From: Owenia fusiformis
Taxonomy: Eukaryota > Annelida > Polychaeta > Sabellida > Oweniidae
Assembly: GCA_903813345.2 (NCBI GenBank)
Contig: CAIIXF020000001.1
Coordinates: forward strand, 58,981,885 to 59,010,269
Direction: 5' to 3'
Length of the DNA: 28,385 nucleotides
The stretch's first letter is position 1; each line of letters opens with the position of its first letter. The position numbers were made by a program, and so were the translations under genes. This document shows positions 22,254-28,385 of the stretch, piece by piece. Under the pieces are notes generated by a model. The model ran no database searches, was not told where the DNA came from, and was given only the letters and a program-made list of their open reading frames with translations.

Positions 22254-25200
22254 ATGGCGACCGGTGCACTTTTTGGAGGTTCAACTTCTACTCGCCCTCA
22301 GAGCAAGAATCTAGTCGAATTCAGGGCTGGGAAAATGACTCTGAAAGGGAAGATGGTTACTGCTGATAAGAGGAAGGGATTCCTGTATGTTTATCAATCG
22401 GATGACGCTCTGATGCACTTTTGTTGGAAAGACCGTACCTCAGGACAAGTTGAAGATGTAAGAAATGCAACTTCCGGGTTTTGTTTACAGATTATTTTCA
22501 TTATTTGGCATTCAGTCAATCTCCAATGGCAGTGGGCGGAGAAAGAGATGCTACTTATGTCCTATTACTCCAAATTTTCCCATTTTTTCACTCTTCAGAG
22601 ATGAAACATCCAATTTCTTACTTTCTTCTTTTTTCACTTTTTTAGCCTAGAGTTATCGAATTCTACGACCACTTTAGATTGTGGTCGTACGCGCGTATAA
22701 TTGGTCAGTCAATGTTTGTACAAAGTTTGAGAAAATACTACGCATTGCACACCTAAATGACCTACCTCGATACATTCCTTAGTATTTTAGAATTCTTTTT
22801 ATGTAGACTAGTTGAATCGCCAATTGTATGGGTTTATCTGCAGAACGAAGAGGTTTTCATTTTGGATAGCAATATTTGCGTGTAATATTTAACTTATTTC
22901 AACCGTCAAATTCCTCCATTCAGTTCCCGGCATGCACCAGTCATAAGGGAAATCCCTGGGGAATTCCCCTTCCGACATTTTGAAAATTGCTGATATATTT
23001 CCGATGTAAAAACTAAAATCTCTTCATTCTGCCGATAAACCCATACAATTGGCGATCTAACAACATAAAAAGAATTCTAAAATACTAAGGAATGTATCGA
23101 GGTAGGTCATTTAGGTGTGCAATGCGTAGTATTTTCTCCAACTTTGTAAAAACATTGACTGACCAATTATACGCGCGTACGACCACAATCTAAAGGGGTC
23201 GTAGGATGCGATAAGGCCTAGAGATGAAACATCCAGTTTCTGAGTTCATTTTTTAAATACAAGAATTGATATAAAGTTCAACCTTATATACATATTAGAC
23301 CCCCCCCTCCCAATCAATAGTAAACTTTCTCTTGGAATAATAAATCTCTCAGATTTGTTGAATTTTCTAGCAGAAATTGCCTGCTCCCCCTCCCCTCCAC
23401 CCGTTTTTTTCTGATCACGAGGCATGGCTTTGTAACTATTTTTGCTTTTGTTCACCACATATTTCAGCTGGTCCCATGAAACTCTACTTTTGACATACCT
23501 GCACTCTAGATTCTACTGTATCTTAAATTTCTAGGACCTGATTATCTTCCCGGATGACATTGAGTTCAAGCATGTGCCACAATGTACAACTGGAAGAGTA
23601 TATTTACTGAAGTTCAAGTCTTCCAGCAGGAAGTTCTTCTTTTGGATGCAGGTTTGTCATTTGATTAATATCCTTGAAGAAAATATGTATTTAAACTTAC
23701 ATTCTGTCCCTCTGTTTCATCAATGCTCTGAAATCAGTTAACTTGAGTTCAAGAATGGTAGATTAGCTGCATATTATATTCTGTATGGTACATGTACTTT
23801 GATAAAATAAGAAACGAGAAAAAGTTATTGCCATAATTAGACATTCAAAGAACACTATCATCTTAATGTCAAGTTGTGACCTAATTTCACATATTTGTAC
23901 ATATTGATTATAGGAGCCTAAGTCTGACAAAGATGAAGAATATTGTAAGAAGGTGAATGACAGTCTGAATAATCCTCCTGCCCCAGGGTCAAATCGTGCA
24001 GCTGGGGGTGGAGCTGGAGGCCCTGGCGGACTAGGAAACTTACCCCCAGAGCTTGCAGCCAGTTTAGGTGAGATACATTTTTAATTATTCCCAGCATTCA
24101 CACATTCACACAGTTAAATTTGCAGTTAAGTGTATTGTAGAAATTATACTTAGTCAGGATTGATAAGAATTATGTGCCTTGTCTAGAAAAATCCATGGGT
24201 AAACACTGCTATTTATCTTGATTTCTGAAAATAGAAACTACATGTTTAACAACTGAATAGTATATGATATGTTGTGTTAAATGGATGCAATTGTGATTTT
24301 CAGGTGACTCTGACCTCCAGAGCATCCTTGGAAACATGAGCCAGCAACAGTTAATGCAGCTGCTTGGGGGTATGGGAATGGGTGGAGGGGGAGGGGGCAT
24401 GTCTGGTCTCTCTGCTCTAATGGGGGGACAGAGGCCTGCCAGTGCTCAGTCAACAGAGTCGTTGTAAGTACATGGAATACAGGGTTACAGTTTTTGAATA
24501 CTTAATTAATTTTGATGGTGAAATGATTTAATTATTTGATGCAGACAATTATTTTAAGATATCAGATATCAATTTGAAGTTGTTGCCATTGCAATGTTAT
24601 ATTGGTGGTACTGATATTCTGCTCTGTATTTAGATAGCACATACCTTTTAGTTTAAAACAGTGTTATTCATATTCTAGGCCAGCTCGTGTACAATCCAGC
24701 CCAGGACCGAGGGTAACAGCAGCCAGTACACCTGCTACTGAACAACGCCCTGCAACAGCTGCAGTCCTACCTTCTCAACCCTCCAGTGTGATCACCCCTG
24801 CCACCCCAGCTGGAGCTCAACCCCCTGCTGCCTCAACAAGTGCACCTGCCAGGACTGACTCAGCCTCAGCTGATCAGAGGATACAGCTCAGTGATCTACA
24901 GAACATCCTCTCTGGCATCAGTAAGTTCTTCATTTCACTTTTTGCTATTTATTTTAGTTCTTCATTTCACTTTTTGCAATTTATTTTAGATATATTGCCA
25001 GATTGTGCTTTAAATGACAAGTTACATTACTAAAAAATCTGAATTCACACAACACAATTCTATAAGTTGGGTCAATTGAGCGGTAGCTTGATTTCTGTTG
25101 AAGAATTAGACAATTTTTATTTACATCATCTGCCAATTTACATCTTTGGCTAAATTTAACATAACTCCCTTGATTTACCAGTTTGTTGTTTTCATACAGT

Positions 25201-26476
25201 AGACACATGAATTTTGGTTTATAATAGGTGTACCAGAGCAGAAAGACCAGGTTGACTTAGGTGCTTCATTGAACCCAGATACCATGATTCCTATCTTAGC
25301 TAACCCTGAGGTCCAGGAACGCCTTGTGCCCTTCCTTCCAGAGGGAGAGAGTCTGCCTAAGACTGAGGGGGAGCTCAAAGCAACTGTAAAGTCTCCCCAG
25401 TTTCAACAGGTTTGTACATGATACATTGAGTGCAGGATGCGATTTCTTATCCAGTCATGCAGATGTATATAAACACATATTTAAGCATCTTAATGTTTTG
25501 TGTGAATGTTTTTTATGTTAACAAGTGTTTGGAGTCAATACATGCTACATCTGTAAAAATATTGAAAACTTACAAAGACAAACTGCCAGCATAATGTTGA
25601 ATTCCTAATTTTTTTAATGTAGCAAAAGTACACATCATACATTAGTGTTACTAAAATGATATCATCGTAAACACACAAATTCAGAACAGTTGCCAGTTGC
25701 TTAGAAACATAACAGACTTTGTTATTTATGCCTGATTACTTTTTTTCCAGGCATTAGGTGTTTTTAGCCAGGCTTTAGCATCTGGACAACTTGGTCCACT
25801 CATGAAGCAGTTTGGTCTTGGAGATGATGCTGCAAATGCTGCAGCTGCTGGAGGTCAGTACACTTTTTCCTAGGAACAGTACACTTGATCCTAGGGACAG
25901 TACACTTGGTCCAAGGGATATACCACGTAATCCCAGGGACAGTACACTTGATCCTAGGGGCAGTATACTTGTTTCTATGGACAGTACACTTAATCCAAGG
26001 GACATTACCCTTGATCCTAGGGACAGTACGCTTGCTCCTGGGGACAGTCCACTTTTTCCATTATTTACTTTGGTAAATTTACCATTTTAGATTTCTTTCA
26101 AAGATTTGTCTCTACAGCTTTATCTGTATCTTTACAGCTTTATCTTTATCAAACATGCATTTAGGATGCAAGAAAAATCTTAACTATTTAGTTGAAAATA
26201 CCCTTTCCTGTGGATTTCTTGAAGTTTTGACATTAATTTATGTTATCAAACTATGCTAAATCACTAAATTAAAACAGGTACCAAATAACTAGTAGTTGAA
26301 AAATTAGGTCTTCATTTATAAGTATACAGTATAGTTATCAATCTCACAATATATATGCGAACATAAATTCATTCTTTTCAATTGTTTTTACAGATGTTGA
26401 GGCTTTTGTGAAAGCAATGCAGGCTCAGGAACAGGCAAAGAAAGATGGAGGTGAAGAAAAGATGGACACTGATTGA
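22254..26476 (+). CDS. ADRM1: Proteasomal ubiquitin receptor ADRM1/Rpn13
   Basis: Exons: 22254-22457, 23535-23651, 23914-24067, 24304-24463, 24679-24920, 25228-25409, 25751-25853, 26394-26476; all GT-AG, 414 codons plus TGA (human 407). Rpn13 sits on the 19S particle, binds ubiquitin through its N-terminal Pru domain and recruits the deubiquitinase UCHL5 through its C-terminal DEUBAD domain. The Pru region (about residues 18-125) shows [35 protein letters not shown] and [21 protein letters not shown] low-complexity Gly/Met then Ala/Pro/Ser linker follows. [10 protein letters not shown] opens the DEUBAD part, which includes [36 protein letters not shown] and [11 protein letters not shown]; the tail is EEKMDTD. 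An in-frame ATG at 22233 would add seven residues; I chose 22254 because MATGALFGG matches the conserved start. Confidence 0.95.
22645..23223. mobile_element. Fold-back MITE in ADRM1 intron 1
   Basis: The element, about 22653-23215, starts TTATCGAATTCTACGACC and ends GGTCGTAGGATGCGATAA(G), and is nearly palindromic over its whole length. Arms share TAGATTGTGGTCGTACGCGC, GCATTGCACACCTAAATGAC and CCAATTGTATGGGTTTATC. GCCTAGAG on both sides is an 8-bp target duplication (one extra G at the right end). Its centre resembles the core of the element at 808-1643. No transposase. Confidence 0.8.
23350..23440 (+). repeat. Dispersed repeat, copy 2
   Basis: It shares AGATTTGTTGAATTTTCTA, the C-rich stretch (CTCCCCCTCCCC) and CTGATCACGAGGC with 3395-3475. 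It lies in ADRM1 intron 1, just downstream of the fold-back MITE. Confidence 0.5.
24926..24989. repeat. 32-bp tandem duplication after the ADRM1 exon 5 donor
   Basis: TTCTTCATTTCACTTTTTGC followed by WATTTATTTTAG occurs twice, directly after the GTAAG of the donor. Each copy ends in a pyrimidine-rich TTTTAG that resembles an acceptor, but no coding sequence follows. Confidence 0.85.
25853..26058. repeat. 21-bp minisatellite at the ADRM1 exon 7 donor
   Basis: About nine units of GGACAGTACACTTGATCCTA plus G begin at the splice donor, which itself reads GAGGTCAGTACACTT. Because 21 is a multiple of three, all frames tend to stay open, giving spurious DPRDSTL-type peptides. Confidence 0.9.
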
Positions 26477-26636
26477 GTTTAGATTATGCTGTGACCATCG
26501 AAGGCTTGGAATTATGATTATGAATGAAGGACTTCGATATAACTGAAACTCTACAAGTTTTGTATTGCTCCTACAACTACCTACATTTATCAGAAATTGA
26601 AATTCTTGAAATATTGTGAAGAGAAAAACATACAGA

Positions 26637-26642
26637 AATAAA
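26637..26642 (+). terminator. Candidate ADRM1 polyadenylation signal
   Basis: AATAAA in CAGAAATAAATTATAAC, 161 nt after the ADRM1 stop, followed by T-rich sequence. It is the first consensus signal after the gene. Confidence 0.6.
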
Positions 26643-26659
26643 TTATAACAATAATTAGT

Positions 26660-28385
26660 AGATTCTTAATTTTTATTGTGCTGTTGACAATCGTATTTAC
26701 CAAAACAGTCGAACATCACATAAAAGGATTTTTAACACATTTTTTCTAAGTTGGGTCGAGTCACGAACAGCTATTTACCAATTTCGAGTCAGGTCAGAAC
26801 ACTCAGGAATATTGTAAAATGCTTTATATTCCAGCAAAAATTTCATACTTTTAGCTTGCCTATTTCTTGTATACATATAAATTAGGAACATAAAATAATT
26901 TACAGTTCTTCTCTACAATTTAAAGTTTCTATCAGTTTTCCTTTATCAAAGCATAACATGCAGTAATGCAGGCTAAAACAGTCTTATAATGTGCTGTATA
27001 TTCATTATTCACCCAGTCATTTTAGTTGCTACTTACTACTAAATCATTTTTGTTCTCACTCGACCCAAAATTACCTGACCCACACCCTTTTTTCTGGCCC
27101 GAGGAATATCTGACCCAGACACCTCTAGTAAATAACTTATGGAAATTTCTTAATAGGATTTTTCAGGCAGTTCTCGTGTACTTTTGGGGATTTTGTGATT
27201 AGGCCTAGTTCATAACGAACATTTATGCTGTGTTTATCCATTGCAGCTATTTGTATTATATTATTAAAATCACAATTGCTCAAGTCATCAGTTTTTGAAA
27301 AAATGCAATTTTCAGATATTTAAAAATTTGATTTTGATGAAAAATGTGCTGTATATCACAAAAGGGTCGTCATTTGCTATGGGCATAAAAAATATCTAAA
27401 AATTTCATTGCCATTATGAAGAACACCTTTTGTAATTTGCTCAATTATGAAAATAAAGAACTAACAGAATAATATATTCATATGAAAAACAATATATTCT
27501 TTCATATATCATCCACCATGACACAAATATTATGCTAGATTTAAACATGATATATAAGTTATAACTGTAGAAGTACAATCCGCAGGATCAAAGGCACAAG
27601 CTATATTTTACAAAAGGCCATGATTTATATGTACAAAAAACTCAGTCAATAAGGCTTTCAATAAAATGACACAATTATTTGTCATTTTCAAAATATTATT
27701 AAGGCTTATAAGGCAATTTTACTAAAAAAAACATAGTAAAAAGGAATACAAAATTGCAAAACAATTTCAACTGATTAGTAGTTCCCTACCCACCATTACA
27801 TGCATTAAGACAAGTTGTTGATAAGCTAGGAACATACAATCTTGCTGAAAATCTGTTTGCACCCTGTTAAAATGAAAAGGGTCACCAAATACAGTATAAC
27901 ATGACCATAAAATGACAAGTGGGCACATATTTCTTTTGTTAGTCCATGTTTTCTTGATTGATGCGTTCTTTAGATTTGCATCTCAAGACTGGTGGAAGCC
28001 ACTTGTAAATGTAATTAGAATTTGTACCATTATTGAAGAATAACATTTACTGTAAAACCTGTTAAGTTAAATACTTTTGGTATCTCTAAAGGTCTTACTT
28101 AACATCTTCTTAGAAGATGACTTGAATAATCTCACTTTGGTTTAACACCATGAGGCTAATACTCATTTATCTGAGTGATAAGCATTTTATCAATCAATGT
28201 TTAATCAACTTTGAAAGTTTTAAACTAACATATATAACATTCAAATGGAACTCTTATTTACATTTCTCTTTCTATTAACAAGAGCATACATGTTCAGTTT
28301 ACTGTATGTTGTAGCACATATACAACTACCACACTTCAATTCATCATAATTATATCATAATTAAATCAATCATTTTTCAATTTTC
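26660..28385. other. Downstream intergenic region
   Basis: No gene is supported. An imperfect inverted pair (GTTGGGTCGAGT at about 26750, ACTCGACCCAAAA at about 27059, with GTCAGGTCAGA / TCTGACCCAGAC between) suggests a decayed inverted-repeat element of about 390 bp. At 28050 ACTGTAAAACCTG recalls the ends of the CAGTAAAACCT family. The rest is AT-rich unique sequence. Confidence 0.45.

Noticed and set aside
22596-23243. 22-bp direct repeat AGAGATGAAACATCCARTTT.. flanking the fold-back MITE
   Set aside because: Considered as a target duplication, but the left copy lies about 50 bp from the element end. The adjacent 8-bp GCCTAGAG fits better; the longer repeat looks like an older tandem duplication of the intron.
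24209-24400. Proline-rich minus-strand frame
   Set aside because: It is the complement of the Gly-rich linker codons of ADRM1 exon 4.
25775-26090. Periodic seven-residue peptides on both strands
   Set aside because: A consequence of the 21-bp minisatellite inside ADRM1 intron 7.

Overview
This is animal nuclear DNA. The genes are split by GT-AG introns, GC content is low, and introns and spacers are full of minisatellites and small inverted-repeat transposons. The proteins read as invertebrate orthologues of conserved bilaterian genes. Frequent ACATGTAC-type motifs and the repeat families suggest a marine invertebrate (a hemichordate, echinoderm or lophotrochozoan), but the window alone does not settle the phylum.

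Layout: 1-2448 is repeat-rich upstream DNA (a 39-bp minisatellite interrupted by a nested pair of MITEs). 2449-9629 (+) is an F-box gene, FBXO16, with nine coding exons and 396 codons. A 1.35-kb array of a 35-bp unit lies in its intron 2, and a 22-bp minisatellite starts at its stop codon. 9630-12125 is intergenic. 12126-22018 (-) is a membrane-anchored alpha/beta-hydrolase of the ABHD1/ABHD3 phospholipase clade, 397 codons along one exon path. 22254-26476 (+) is ADRM1/Rpn13, the proteasomal ubiquitin receptor, with eight coding exons and 414 codons. 26477-28385 holds no gene I can recognise. FBXO16 and the hydrolase are convergent. The hydrolase and ADRM1 are head to head with only 235 bp between start codons. 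All three models were built by hand, and every exon junction keeps the reading frame.

The most interesting feature is in the hydrolase gene. The exon that follows the catalytic-serine elbow is present four times in tandem (16177-16350, 15438-15611, 14413-14586, 13772-13945). Each copy is exactly 174 nt, in the same phase, free of stops, with its own splice sites. This looks like an alternatively used, probably mutually exclusive, exon cluster that would swap 58 residues next to the active site. Three of the copies carry, 28-62 nt after their donor, a 17-nt sequence complementary to one site in the intron after the cluster (13290-13315). That is the geometry of docking-site/selector RNA pairing known from other mutually exclusive exon clusters. 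I do not know of such a system described for ABHD1/3 genes.

FBXO16 should act in SCF ubiquitin ligation and ADRM1 in ubiquitin recognition at the proteasome. Their neighbourhood may be chance, and nothing in the sequence shows joint regulation apart from the shared hydrolase/ADRM1 promoter interval.
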